64,000 bases of DNA, taken from Tupaia tana. Lineage: Eukaryota; Chordata; Mammalia; Scandentia; Tupaiidae. Location of the stretch: assembly GCA_026018925.1 (NCBI GenBank), contig JAKSZU010000012.1:30183814-30247813 (forward strand), read 5' to 3'. Positions 11,130 through 21,639 of the stretch are shown here, piece by piece. Each line of letters opens with the position of its first letter. Positions within the stretch are counted from its first letter, which is position 1. The translations under genes were made by a program, and so were the position numbers. A model generated the notes under the pieces. The model was given only the letters and a program-made list of their open reading frames with translations, searched no databases and was not told the DNA's origin.

Positions 11130-12010
11130 ATACATAACAAGAAGACAAACAAACTAATAAAAAAAATGGACAGAAGATTCGAACAGACGTTTCACTAAAG
11201 CAGAAATAGAAATGGCTGAGAGGATCGTGAAAAGATAATTGACATCACCAGTCATTAGGGAAAGGCAAATCAAAACCGTAATGAGATACTATTTGCACAC
11301 CCAGCAGTACAAATGCTGGTGAGGAGGTGGAGAAAAGAGAGCCTTCACTTAATGCCGGTGAAAACGTTAAATGGTTTAGCCACTGTGGGAAAAAACTTTG
11401 GCAGTTTTCTAAAAAGTTAAACATAAATTTATCATACCATCCAGTAACCCAAGGTAAATGAAAATATGTTCACATAAAGATTGGCATATACAGAATTAAT
11501 TATTCATAAAAGTCAAAAGTAGGAAAAACATGTCCACCAACTGATGAGTAAACAAAACACAGTTATGTTCATATAATTAAATATTAATTAGTTATAAAAA
11601 CGAACACACTTATTAATATTATCACATTATACAACCTGGATTACCCTCAGAAACATTACTGTGAGTGAGAGAAGCACATGAGACTACACATTATATGATT
11701 CAATTTATATGAAATGCCTAGAAAAGGCAAATCTGTAGATACTGAATTGTTGGAAAAGTCATGATGCGTGTTTGCAAAGAAAGGCATAGGAGAAAAAGTC
11801 ATGGCTTTTCTGACAGCCCAACAGTCAGTGGCTGTCTGTGGCAGAAGAAGAGGATTAATAGCAACTAGGCACTGGGGTCATGAAAATATATTAAACTTAT
11901 TTAGGATGAAGATTGTGCAATTTGATAAATTTACTAAAAACCATTAAATACACTTGAAAAGGGCGAATTATAGATGCAAATATAACTTCATAAAGTTGTA
12001 AAAAAAAACT
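11130..12010 (+). mobile_element. L1 3' end (old L1M type), plus strand
   Basis: The segment has the classical end of old L1: GGACAGAAGATTCGAACAGA, GAGATACTATTTGCACACCC, later GTGAGAGAAGCACATGAGAC and a final CATTAAATACACTTGAAAAG near the poly(A). It covers the end of ORF2 and the 3' UTR with no intact frame. A MITE is inserted at 11742-11824. Confidence 0.85.
11742..11824. mobile_element. Mariner-type palindromic MITE
   Basis: Nested in the L1 3' UTR after a TA at 11740-11741. Left arm TTGTTGGAAAAGTCATGATG, right arm AAAAGTCATGGCTTTTCTG then ACAGCCCAA. The inverted arms are still mostly complementary. Confidence 0.75.
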
Positions 12011-12179
12011 GCACCACATCAGGACACACTGATGCTATCAGACGCTAAGAGCACTCTATCATACACGTGTGGATGCCGCGCTGTGTGTTGCTTATCTGTG
12101 TGCATGCCAGTGAGCTCATCTCGCTCTGAGCCGTAGTCTGGCATGTAGCAGCTACCATCAGCACCTAGCTGGGTGACTG

Positions 12180-12218
12180 GCACATACAGTAAGGGCTCAT
12201 TTGTTGAACTGAAACATG
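12180..12218 (+). repeat. MIR/L2-like 3' terminal fragment
   Basis: GACTGGCACATACAGTAAGG then GCTCATTTGTTGAACTGAA resembles the shared MIR/L2 3' end. The left part (12010-12180) is too diverged to assign. Confidence 0.4.
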
Positions 12219-12445
12219 CTTCAAAACAGCAAAGTCAGGAATGTAACTGACGATGGAGGCAATCGGTCCTTCCTACATGCTGTAGCTTCACTGGGCAAGA
12301 GTGGGTTGATATGCACTGACTGGTCCCCTCCACTCTATGACAGACCTGGTGTTCCCAACTTCAAGAAGGCAGGAAAACAAATAAACAATGGTTTTATTCT
12401 CACAAGGAACAGTACTAGTCTATTGCAAATGAAATAACTGAGTTT

Positions 12446-12685
12446 GGTTTTTTTTTTTGCTACAGGGCACATGCACTCATGGAGTGGGGGCAGGGAAGAA
12501 GTGAGACATCATTCCCCAGCGGGGATGGCCAGGCCATAATCCCTTGACCTCCATTCTTCTCTCAGGATTTGAGCATGCATGCACATGTACCCAGAGTGTT
12601 TTTCAAGCAGTCCGGTCCAGGACTCAAACTATAGAACTAGTCATGTGGGATTTAGTGCCTTAACCAACATGCCGTCTGCTGGCCC
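12446..12685 (-). mobile_element. SINE-A, older
   Basis: Minus copy with poly(T), TTTGCTACAGGGCACATGCA, GCGGGGATGGCCAGGCC and head CATGCCGTCTGCTGGCCC. CpG content is low. Confidence 0.85.
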
Positions 12686-12914
12686 AGAGATCTTACTCTT
12701 TATGGCAGTAAAAACACTTCATTTCCAACAGAACAAAATTTATTTTAACCCCAAAATATTTTTTACTTAAGAACATTTTCAGAATCATCATTCTAAAGAC
12801 CATTGTCTGCCACGGCAGACAACCTGGGACGATTTTATAAAGGCATAAGCATTTATTTTTTTCCATTATGAAAAAACTAATTGCTTCCCAAGTGCTGAAT
12901 GTTTCTCAGAAAAC

Positions 12915-13095
12915 AGAACAAACAGCATAGCGGAAAGAACGTGAATATTGCAATCACAGCAGTAATGTGTCATTAATGCACTATGTGACTTTGAGCAAGG
13001 CTCTCTGCCTTTCTAGGCTTCACTTTCCCCTTTAAAAAAGTTGAAATTAGCTCTAAGGTTCTTCCCAGCACTCTTACTGAGAAAAAATAAGGCAC
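12915..13095 (+). repeat. MIR relic
   Basis: CATAGCGGAAAGAACGTGAA, then CTATGTGACTTTGAGCAAGG, then CTTTCTAGGCTTCACTTTCC match the MIR core in plus orientation. Confidence 0.75.
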
Positions 13096-13750
13096 CTCAG
13101 GAGAGAGAAAAATGAGGAGTCTGTCTTTTCACTATAAACAGGAAAGGAAATTCCTAATTCATAAGGCGAAACAGAAAGCCAAAACTGTTGCTATTTCAGT
13201 GGCTCCTTATACACATACATGAGTTTCACCCCAACGCCAGGTCCCACCCTTCATTAACATGCAAACCCACACAGCCCAGCCCTCCCACCATTGGCCCAGA
13301 CCCCCATATACCTCAGCTATGGTCATTCTCAGAGCACTGACAGGGGAGAGCTCAATATCCACCAGTTGGGCAGCTTTTAAACTCTGCCCAGTAAAGATGG
13401 CACAAGGACAGAAAACAGCATAGAGTTAGAATTTTAAGGCAAACAGGGACATGACAGCTAAAAACATTTGGCAGTGTTTAGAAACAAAAAAAGGATTTAG
13501 GGCTGTAGTTGGGCTTTGGAAAAGTAAGATCGGAGTCACTGTTATTCTGAATCTTCTGTGGGAAATAGGCAAAGATAAAATAATCTCAGATTAGCCATAA
13601 TTTTAAATCAAGCTTGACAAACTTGTCCATACCCTGTATCTTCTAATGCTCTACTTAATTCCTCCCAGACTTCAAAGAAGTCAAGTTACTTGACACTGTC
13701 ACTCAGTCATTAATCAAAAGCTGATTGATAAAAAGGATACTACTGTACAA
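13096..13750. other. Intron sequence without recognised elements
   Basis: Includes a locally GC-richer patch at 13220-13330 with CCACCC motifs but no CpG island. No gene or repeat recognised. Confidence 0.4.
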
Positions 13751-13763
13751 GGCAAGGTTATTT

Positions 13764-14018
13764 TATTATTTTTTTTTAAAGAGATTTTTGCTATAGGCCG
13801 TGTGTGCTCACCAGAGAGACAGAGAGACAGAAAGTGAGAAATCACTCCCTGGTGGGGGATGGCCATGCCACAATCCCTTCTCCTTCATTCTCCTCTTGGG
13901 AGTTTGGGCACATACGCACAACACCTGGCCTGAGTTTTAAGCTGCCAGGTCCAGGACTCGAACTGGGGACAACTATGTGGGAGTCCAGCAACATAATCAT
14001 TACACCATCTGCTGGTCC
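13764..14018 (-). mobile_element. SINE-A
   Basis: Minus copy with TSD AGGCAAGGTTAT/AGGCAAGAGTTAT on its two sides. It carries a complete head (CATCTGCTGGTCC) and body with moderate decay. Confidence 0.9.
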
Positions 14019-14348
14019 TGAGGCAAGAGTTATAGCCTAAAGGGAAATGCTGATTTCCTACATTTTTAAACAGAGCTACTAAAAGGGCTACTTAAAATGT
14101 AAGAAAAGTAATGGAGATGTCTTCATCAAATACATTTCTATTAAGCTAATACATTTACAAACTGGAACTATATCACAAACTCCACTGGTTCTAACTCTAA
14201 ATTTACCAAAAGACCTTACAATTATATTTGACCTTCCTTCTTGTCTTGCTCACACTGAGAGAATGTGTTAGTAATGCCAACAATGGGTCTTCTTATTTGT
14301 AGAAGTTCAATTTCAATTTTGCATGTCACCTAATTAACATTTTGGCTC

Positions 14349-14589
14349 TTTTTTAATTGTCAGAGGGCATGTATGTTCACCAGAGAGACAGACAGACAAA
14401 AAAGGAAAATGTACCCTGCAATGGGACGTAATCATGTTGCAATCCCTTTTCCTTTATTTCTCCATCCGGTCAGGATTTTGAGCAGGCACACATGCCTGGC
14501 ATGTCTATCAAGCTACTGAGCCTGGGCTTGAACTGTGATTGGCCATGTGGGAGTCGGCTCCCTTAACCACTAGGCTACATGGCCAGCCC
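14349..14589 (-). mobile_element. SINE-A, old
   Basis: Minus copy starting TTTTAATTGTCAGAGGGCAT and ending CTACATGGCCAGCCC, with approximate TSD ACATTTTGG. The TGTCAGAGGGCAT variant marks an older subfamily. Confidence 0.8.
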
Positions 14590-14599
14590 ACATTTTGGT

Positions 14600-15194
14600 T
14601 CATTTTTCAAAAATTCACATAATGGTAAATATTCCTCATAGAGTAAATTCAAGGGTAAAAACTGTATGATTAAAGCCTGCTCTTTAAAATTTGTCTATTT
14701 GGGGTTTATGTTAGTATTTCAACATTCTGAGAAATCTGATAGGAATTAGAAAAGGCCTGTAATTTTTATAAAGCCAATTAAAATATCTGCATATGCATAT
14801 TCATTATTCCGTTTATTAATTCTATTCTGGTTTAAATTAGCCACTGGTTTCTCTGGAATGGTATAATATGAAGAATTTCGTGGACAGAAAGTGTAATTTA
14901 TATTTAAATAATTTATTGAATTTTTTTCTTCTTCCGTTAGTCGCTTTCTGATTTTCAGTAACTTGTCTTATAATGTAATCTTATATCATAGAAAGTTATT
15001 AGCATAAAGATACAGGGTATGTAGGACACATTTTAGAAAGAAGAAATTGTCATAGTTTGCCTGCATCCTTATAATTGTGTTATAAAATTAATGAGAAACA
15101 CTCAGTGTTTTCTCTGTCTTTTCCAAGGATAACAGTTATTTAAGCACAAACAAAGCTGCGCAACAAATGAAACAAAAACCTGGAACTCTCTTAC
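14600..15194. other. Intron sequence without recognised elements
   Basis: AT-rich intron directly downstream of exon C on the minus strand. Nothing recognised beyond the splice donor at its right edge. Confidence 0.45.
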
Positions 15195-15290
15195 AGTATC
15201 ACTGTCACAAGGCTGGAACTGGAAGGGCTGGGGTTTGTGAAATACAGCGTTCTCTTGTAAAAACAGCTGGAGATTATAGTCCCGCACCAC
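15195..15290 (-). CDS. FCHSD2: FCHSD2 exon C (32 codons, F-BAR region end)
   Basis: This exon translates in frame to 32 residues starting VVRDYNLQLFLQENAVFHKP and ending QPCDSDT, which I recognise as FCHSD2. The acceptor is a TTTTTCTCTTCAG tract just right of 15290 and the donor is GTAAGA just left of 15195. Length is 96 nt, phase 0 at both ends. FCHSD2 (vertebrate nervous wreck homologue) is a cytoplasmic membrane-curvature adaptor that links clathrin-coated pits and endosomes to actin assembly through an N-terminal F-BAR domain and two SH3 domains. By its position in the family this exon encodes roughly residues 277-308, the C-terminal end of the F-BAR unit. No stop or frameshift. The paralogue FCHSD1 is the only realistic alternative and is less likely from the sequence. 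Confidence 0.95.
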
Positions 15291-15305
15291 CTGAAGAGAA
15301 AAACA

Positions 15306-15936
15306 AAATATTTTTAAGCCTTTTATATGGTCAAGATGCCTTGTAATTACACTCTAAGATTTACTCTGCTGTTTCCTATACAAATAAGAAATCACCCCAA
15401 ACAATGTGGCTATAAAAAAGTGATGTTACTCATTTTGTTTCTCATTTTAGTTGATGGTTGTTACTTTTGTGTTCTATTTTCTTAAGAATCTTAATTTGGA
15501 AAGTACTAGTGTAGAAATAAGCCCAGAGTCGTGTACTAGGCAAGACTATTCTAAGACAGTGAGAGGACGGCTACACACATAAAGCTATTCTTGGAGGGGG
15601 GAGCATGCTCATGAGGAAGCACACTGGTTTTCCTGATCTTTCCTGGGCCTAACACGTTACAGGCTTCTCAAGGTCTGCTTTATGGGGATTGCTATCCACC
15701 AGGAAACTGCAGATAACCCATCTATAGCAAGAAATCATATTTTTAGAGACTTCTTGACACCCATTTTAAAGATATTACATTCTAATAATCATCTTAAAGC
15801 ATACCAAGAAGACAGACTAAAAAGGACTTTATGTGGGAAAATTCTGATATACAGGAAATAAGACATATGGCATAGAAAGACAGTCTTCTGAAGAGAGCGC
15901 AATGCGTTACATACCTGGGAAAAAGTGAAAATAGAC
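15306..15936. other. Intron sequence without recognised elements
   Basis: Unassigned intron upstream (minus sense) of the exon C acceptor; includes a short GGAGGGGGG patch at about 15593. No repeat recognised. Confidence 0.4.
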
Positions 15937-15967
<31 letters not shown>

Positions 15968-16176
15968 AGAGCATGTATGCTTGTGGGAGAGACAGACAGA
16001 AAAAAGTAAGAAAGCATCCCTCCAAGGGGGTTGATTACGCTGCAATCCCTTCTGTAAACTTCTCTTCGGGATTTTGGACACACATATGCACAAGTTCCCC
16101 AAGTGTTTTCCAAGCTGCTAGGCGTGGGACTTGAACTGTGTAGTCACAGTCATGTGAGAGCCACAGTCTTAGCCAT
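15937..16176 (-). mobile_element. SINE-A, older
   Basis: Minus copy with poly(T), TTTGCTGTAGAGCATGTATG, CCAAGGGGGTTGATTACGC and a head that ends at AGTCTTAGCCATTTTT. The terminal GCTGGTCCC is lost. Confidence 0.8.
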
Positions 16177-16222
16177 TTTTTTTAAAAATTAAAATAAGTA
16201 ATTCTTAAAAAGAAAGCTGCTA

Positions 16223-16489
16223 AGTCAACTAGGTGGTGTGGTGGTTTAGGTGGTGTGGTGGTTAAGGTGGCTGAATCCCATGGGCGATTGGGTGGTTTGA
16301 GTCCTGGATGTGGTGGCTTGAAAAACAGGCTGGGCATGTGTGTGCGCATGCCTCCTAAATCCCAAGCGAATGGAGGAAAAGGGACTATGGCATGGTCATC
16401 CCCACCAGGTGGTGATTTCTCATTTTCTTTCTCTTTCTCTCCCATGGGTATACACACCTTGTAGCAAATAAAAAAGCAAGCAAGCAAGC
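16223..16489 (+). mobile_element. SINE-A with (CAAG)n tail
   Basis: Plus copy with TSD AAGCTGCTA at 16214-16222 and 16490-16498. The head contains a tandem GGTGGTGTGGTGGTT duplication and the tail became a (CAAG)n microsatellite. Confidence 0.85.
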
Positions 16490-16601
16490 AAGCTGCTATG
16501 AACATTCTTCCAAGTCTTCTGGTACATACGTGCAAGAGTTTCTCTAGGATACATTTACAGGAGCGAATCCGTCAGGTCATTTATAAAGTAAGTACATCTT
16601 T

Positions 16602-16855
16602 TTTTTTTGGAGAGGTTTTTGCTATAGGGCGCATGCGCTCGCCAGACAGACAGAGACAGAGAGACAGAAAGCGAGAAATCACCCCCCAGGGGGGATGGCC
16701 ACGCCTCAATCCCTTCTCCTCCGTTCTCCTCTCGGGATCTTGGGCACGCACGCACACGCGCCTGGCGTGAGTTTAAGCCACCAGGTCCGGGGCGTGAACT
16801 GTGGTCAACTACATGGGAGTCCAGTGACATAGCCATTATGCTAACTGCTGGTCCC
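16602..16855 (-). mobile_element. SINE-A, young, perfect TSD
   Basis: Minus copy with TSD AAAGTAAGTACATCTTT at 16585-16601 and 16856-16872. Body GGCGCATGCGCTCGCC is CpG-rich. The B box is altered at one position (GGGGCGTGAACTG in the written strand). Confidence 0.96.
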
Positions 16856-16904
16856 AAAGTAAGTACATCTTTAAATTGACTAGATAATGCCAACTATTTT
16901 CAAA

Positions 16905-17690
16905 CTGGATGGACCAATTCGTACCCCCCAGGATAGTGTATTAGTTTCTCTTACTCCATATTCTCACTAACACTCATTCCTGTTCATATATTTTTTTTCA
17001 ATCTCATACATGTAAAATGGAATCTCATGATGGAGATTCACTATATGATTCATTTTATTTGAATTATCTCTTTAAAGAACCTATCTCCATATACTGAGGT
17101 ACTAGGGGATGGGGCATGAACATATGAAACTGGAAGGACACAATTCAGCCCATAATATCTTTTTATGAGGAAATGGCTTTCATATTTTTTGTTCTGTGAG
17201 ATGCATTTTGTACTATATATCAACAGTTACTTTCTCTTTATGAGTGAATAATATTTGATTGTATGAATATGCCATATTACCATGTTTTACTTATCCAATC
17301 TCAGTCGATGGGCATCTGGGTTATTTCTAGTTTTTGGCTATTTGCAGTAATGCTACTGTGAACATTTTCGTATAGGTTTTTCTTTCAACCCTTGTTTTAA
17401 TAGTCTTTGGTGCATGCCTAAGATGGAAGTGCTCGTCACATGAAAACTGTGTTTAATTTTTTGAGGAACTGTCAAACTGCTTTCCACAGTTGTGTATCAT
17501 GACAGTCCCACCAATAATTCAACAAAACAAAAATGTTTGCTGATTTTTTTTAATCATAAAAATGTGTTACGTTTTGACAAATGCTTTTTCTATTGGAATG
17601 ACCATGAGTTTTTTTTTCCTCTCCATTTTATCAAAATGAGTTTTTGGTTAAGTCTTCAAAATATTAACAATGGTAACACTAGATAATTTA
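16905..17690 (-). mobile_element. L1 3' UTR relic, minus strand
   Basis: GATTGTATGAATATGCCATA, then TCCAATCTCAGTCGATGGGC, then GGCTATTTGCAGTAATGC are the reverse complement of the familiar old L1 3' region. A piece near 17070-17160 (GGACACAATTCAGCCCATAA) may belong to an LTR-type insertion. Confidence 0.75.
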
Positions 17691-18439
17691 ATTTCCAAAG
17701 AAATAAAGACTATCATTGTTTTGTTCTGAACTGTTAAACAAGCTATATTCATCTGTAGGTGTGTCCTTATGCAGACAGAAGGCATACATACATAAACAAA
17801 CCATAAAAGCCAGCAGAGCAGTCTCTGGAGCTACTATCGTAGAGAAAAATATCTATGACAACATCTGCTTCAGTTACACATATAAAGTATTTCATAAAAT
17901 ATTAAGGAGAAAAGGAAGCTTCATAAATAATTAAAATTTAACAAAAGTTCCTCAGGCAAACTGCATCCATTTACGGGATGAAAGATACAAAGATTACCTT
18001 AACATTTAGTCTATCAGTCTGAATTACCCCCAAATATCTTTGAGAATATTACACATTTTAGCATGTAAAAATGTATTTTCTCTCCAAAAGACAAAGTGAT
18101 AAATGTGTAAAATAAAAAACAGTTTAACACTTTTCTTCTCAAATCCCGAGGTTCCATGAGCACTATAATAAGCTCTTTGAAACAGAAAAGCACGTGATGT
18201 AAACCTTGTAGGTGTGAGTCTTCTGGTACTTGAACAATAGGACACATCTTCTAGATCCGCTCCTATTAAATTTTTATTCCTACCACTTTCACTTTAAACA
18301 TAAGAGCATCTCATTTATTTATTCCTCTTCCTTGGGGAGTGAGATACTCATATGAATAAATGCAGAAAATGAAAGCTTATCTCTTCATGTGGCTAAACTA
18401 GTTCATAAATTCTTAATTCATTTTCTATTAAAATAATGC
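17691..18439. other. Intron sequence without recognised elements
   Basis: AT-rich intron with several small frames on both strands (17716-17934 and 18014-18247), none with a recognisable protein. Confidence 0.4.
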
Positions 18440-18620
18440 AAGCTGAAGAGATAATACAGTAAAAGAGCATGAGAAGCACTATGTGTGTATGACCTCAGAA
18501 AAATCACGTAAACTTCCTGAGTCCATTTCCTTCTCTATAAGATGAAGAGGGTAATAACAACCTCTCAGCATTCAAGATATAAGATATGCTAAAAACTTCT
18601 AGGGAATTAAGTGTGTGCAA
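18440..18620 (+). repeat. MIR relic
   Basis: AGTAAAAGAGCATGAGAAGC, then TGACCTCAGAAAAATCACG, then TTCCTTCTCTATAAGATG and GAGGGTAATAACAACCTC follow MIR in plus orientation. Confidence 0.75.
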
Positions 18621-18806
18621 AATATTAGCTATCTGTATGTCTACATGTGTACCTGTTTTATAAACTAAGGGTAGTGTATTCAATCTAACTTATCTTTTCC
18701 AAAAAATAAAAAATAAATAAATTTTGAAGAATTCTGTTAGAGGATAAGCTCTCTGATAAAATTAGAATTAAAATAATATACACTTTCTAATAAACTTAGA
18801 AACAAA

Positions 18807-18980
18807 GGGGCCGGCAAGTGGCATGGTAGTGAAGGGCCCTGGACTAACACAGGACCGACTCTGGCTTGAGTTTTGAGCCTGGTGGCTTGCACACTCTCTG
18901 TCTCACTCACTCTGTCCCTCTCTGGTCAAATTAAAATAAAGAATAAAGTTAAATAAAAGATAATTATTTAAAAAATAAAA
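18807..18980 (+). mobile_element. SINE-B, TSD-flanked
   Basis: Plus copy with head GGGGCCGGCAAGTGGCATGG, a short pyrimidine-rich part (CTCTGTCTCACTCACTCTG), then TGGTCAAATTAAAATAAAG. TSD TTAGAAACAAA at 18796-18806 and 18981-18991. About 174 bp, so clearly shorter than SINE-A. Confidence 0.92.
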
Positions 18981-19189
18981 TTAGAAACAAAAATATCACC
19001 CTACATCTTCTTCTGCATAACTTATTTCCCATCTATCCATTCATCCTTCCTTTTACACATTTATTCTTTGGTATGTTTTAGTGAAACCTAGGGAAAAAAA
19101 TATAGGAAAATAGATACATGACATGAACTCAAAGCTCCAGGTTAATGATCCTTATATTTCCCTAACAACCTAGCATTCTTAATGTTTTT

Positions 19190-19404
19190 TCTCTTTTTCT
19201 TTAAAGAATTTCATTTAACTTTACTTATTTATTCATTTGTTTATTTCAATTTGACCAGAGAGGGACAGAGAGAGAGAGAGAGAGGAGAGAGAGAAAAGAG
19301 GGGAGGGAGAAAAGTAAAAAAGCAAGCTGTCAGGTCTGGGACTTGAACCATGGTTGACCATGTGGGAATTCAGTGCCTTTAACCACCACACCACCTGCTG
19401 GACC
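19190..19404 (-). mobile_element. SINE-B, TSD-flanked, expanded (GA)n
   Basis: Minus copy with TSD CTTAATGTTTTT at 19178-19189 and 19405-19416. The pyrimidine-rich part appears here as an expanded GAGA stretch at 19261-19310. Confidence 0.9.
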
Positions 19405-19416
19405 CTTAATGTTTTT

Positions 19417-19879
19417 CCTAAAAATAGAATTGGAAGCTCCAGTGCAATGAAAGCAAGAATATTTTGACAAGGGAAATATTCTCAGAAATATGACCTTAGA
19501 TGATTGTACCATTGTGTAAACATCAGAGTGCACTTATATACTCAGAAGGTGTAGCCTGCTACATATCTAGGCTATATACTCCTTCTGTGACCGCTGTCAT
19601 ATCTGTGACCCACTGTTGACCACAATGGCAGTATATGGCTATGAAGGAGGCATTCAGGATGAAGACTCTGTGCTCATTTTGCCCTCGGTGCTACCTTTAC
19701 CAATTCACCAACACAGAGAAAAGGACATCCCAACATCTTGTTAGAAAGAATGCTGTTTGCGGCAAACGTGTCATTGAAAGCATTATTCTAATATCACTGG
19801 TACCTTCATTTTGTCTAAATGCAAAAATATTTTCGATTCTAAAATGAGTGGTACCACATACTACACTAAAGTAACTTAC
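19417..19879. other. Intron sequence next to exon B
   Basis: Unassigned intron on the donor side of exon B. The small frame at 19635-19847 on the plus strand is not supported as a gene. Confidence 0.4.
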
Positions 19880-20002
19880 CTTGGTGGAGTTTTCTAATAA
19901 AAACTGGAATGTGTTCTGCACAGCTTGGCATGTTTCTAGCTCAGTCCGGCTGAAGGCTATTAAATAATCCTTGAGGTGATCATATACATTTCCATCAAGA
20001 GC
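19880..20002 (-). CDS. FCHSD2: FCHSD2 exon B (41 codons, F-BAR region)
   Basis: The exon translates in frame to 41 residues beginning ALDGNVYDHLKDYLIAFSRT and ending FLLENSTK, matching FCHSD2. The acceptor tract CTTCTCTTTTACAG lies right of 20002 and a consensus GTAAGT donor lies left of 19880. Length 123 nt, phase 0. It joins exon A (…DLVNIMK) and exon C (VVRDYN…) without a frame change. The sequence is helical in character with regularly spaced hydrophobic residues, as expected for the third long helix of an F-BAR domain (roughly residues 236-276). F-BAR domains form curved dimers that bind phosphoinositide-rich membrane. No disabling change seen. Confidence 0.96.
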
Positions 20003-20214
20003 CTGTAAAAGAGAAGTAAACAAAAGCAAACGAATTATGATAACACTTTGACAAAGTATGCTTTCTATTATTAGGAATAGGTAGACAAAAAGGACAGAAT
20101 ATTATGTGAGAATAAATATAAAGTCAACAATCACACTAGGAAATGTTGAATCTCTTTATTAAACAGGAAGCAAAAAGATAAAATTCAATATTGTTAAAAC
20201 TGTGAGGAAATAGG

Positions 20215-20385
20215 ACACACCTTGGGGAAAGAATGCCTGGTTTTAATCTTTGTTCATCTGTTTATTAGCTTCTGTAGTCCCTTTATGACAGAGCAGGTGC
20301 AGAAGCTGAGTGTAACAATGAACGTGAGAGAATCTAGGCACAGTTCCGAGACAAGAGTAGATACTCAATAAACATTCTTCTCCTC
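20215..20385 (+). repeat. MIR relic
   Basis: GAATGCCTGGTTTTAATC, GTTCATCTGTTTATTAGC and the terminal GTAGATACTCAATAAACATT fit MIR in plus orientation, with a degraded middle. Confidence 0.6.
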
Positions 20386-20469
20386 AATTTTTCTTTATTC
20401 ATTATTTGTAGGATTACACAAGGGATGGTCTTTACAAAGTTCATGGAAAATGTGTAGTATAGAAAACTA

Positions 20470-20530
20470 TTGGGCTGTTGGAAAAGTTAGGACATATTTT
20501 TCTATGCAAAAATGTATCATGACTTCTTCA
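20470..20530. mobile_element. Mariner-type MITE, right end truncated
   Basis: After TA at 20468-20469 the left terminus TTGGGCTGTTGGAAAAGT is intact. TTTTTCTATGCAAAAATG marks the centre. The right arm stops after ATCATGACTT. Confidence 0.75.
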
Positions 20531-20579
20531 ATGATGATATGTATGGATTTCAAAATTCTTTTGCACCAAAATAAGCTCA

Positions 20580-20594
20580 TACTTGAAAATCACG

Positions 20595-20633
<39 letters not shown>

Positions 20634-20789
20634 TGTGTGCATGCCTAGAATCCCAACAGAAGACTGGAGGAGAAGGGACTGTGGTGTGGCATCCCCTCTA
20701 GGGGGTGATTTCTCACTTTCCCTCTCTGTTTCTCTGGTGAGTGTGCGTGCCCTATGGCATAAACCTTAAAAAATAAAAATAAAATAAAA
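20580..20789 (+). mobile_element. SINE-A, 5'-truncated, with expanded (GT)n
   Basis: The tRNA-like head is absent. Sequence begins at AAAATCACGCTG, runs into a (GT)n of about 45 bp grown from the GTGTGCGTGC part of the SINE, then continues as a normal body (GGAGGAGAAGGGACTGTGG) with an (AAAT)n tail. Confidence 0.85.
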
Positions 20790-20909
20790 TACTCTAATCC
20801 CATTTTTTTTATCAATTTTCTGAAGTACCCTCATAAATTAGTATATATTTACTGAAAAGTAATCAGAAAAAAACCACAATAGAAATATTTTTTTAAAATG
20901 ATGAAGATC

Positions 20910-21158
20910 GAGATCAGCAGATGGTGTAATGGTTACGTTGATGGACTCCCATGCATTCACCCGCAGTTCGAGTACTGGACCCAGTGGCTTAAAACTCACA
21001 CCAGGCATGTGTGTGCATGCCCAAGATCCTGAGAGGAGAGCAGAGGAGCAGGGATTGCGGTGTGGCCATCCTCCCTGGAGGGTGATTTCTTGCTTTTTGT
21101 GTGTCTGTCTCTCCAGTGAGCGCATGTGCCTTATAGCAAAAATTTCTCTTAAAAAAAA
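20910..21158 (+). mobile_element. SINE-A
   Basis: Plus copy with TSD ATGATGAAGATC (20898-20909) versus ATGAAGAAGATC (21159-21170). The head has GTTCGAGTACTGG, a mutated B box. Body and tail complete. Confidence 0.9.
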
Positions 21159-21170
21159 ATGAAGAAGATC

Positions 21171-21639
21171 TTGTTTTGGGGAAGAAACACAAAGGCAGTA
21201 TCTATGAAGGGCTTAAAACATTCTTATTTGTTTAAAAATTTATAGCAGGACTTACTGAAAGTAATAAAGAGGATAAAACCACCAAACATTTTAGGAATGA
21301 TTAAGCTAAGATGTGTATAATCACTAACTATATATAACTATATAACTATATAACTATATATATATATATATATATATATTCACCAAAATAAAATTGTGGA
21401 AACTGTATAGATGAAAAGTATGTACCAAATAATTTTAGCTTAAGAAAGGCAGAAAAAACAGAATATATACACTAGCAACAACAAGGGAAATATATCTGTA
21501 ATACTAATAAGAAAGTCTTGGAGTCTTGCCAACCAATTGAGATAAAACTCAGCCAATACAAAAGTCACTGTTTTAACAACTTTAGAGTACAAAATCTGTG
21601 GCTTTTAACATTCACAATAGTCTACAAGCATCGCCACTA
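21171..21639. repeat. Unassigned intron with (TATA)n microsatellite
   Basis: The only notable feature is an alternating AT tract at 21326-21380 built of CTATATAA-type repeats that merge into pure (TA)n. The rest is AT-rich intron. Confidence 0.7.

Larger units (their letters stand above)
1..15194 (-). other. FCHSD2: FCHSD2 intron downstream of exon C (partial)
   Basis: The intron begins on the minus strand with a GTAAGA donor directly after exon C and runs out of the window. The next expected coding segment of the protein was not seen, so the intron is at least 15.2 kb. Its content is SINE-A copies, MIR and L2 relics, one L1 3' end and several MITEs, listed separately. Confidence 0.85.
15291..19879 (-). 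other. FCHSD2: FCHSD2 intron between exons B and C (4,589 bp)
   Basis: Bounded by GTAAGT on the exon B side and TTCTCTTCAG on the exon C side. It holds SINE-A copies at 15937, 16223 and 16602, a minus-strand L1 relic, a MIR and two SINE-B copies. No coding sequence was recognised inside. Confidence 0.9.

Noticed and set aside
13220-13340. Possible CpG island or promoter (GC-richer patch)
   Set aside because: Almost no CpG and too short; ordinary intron.
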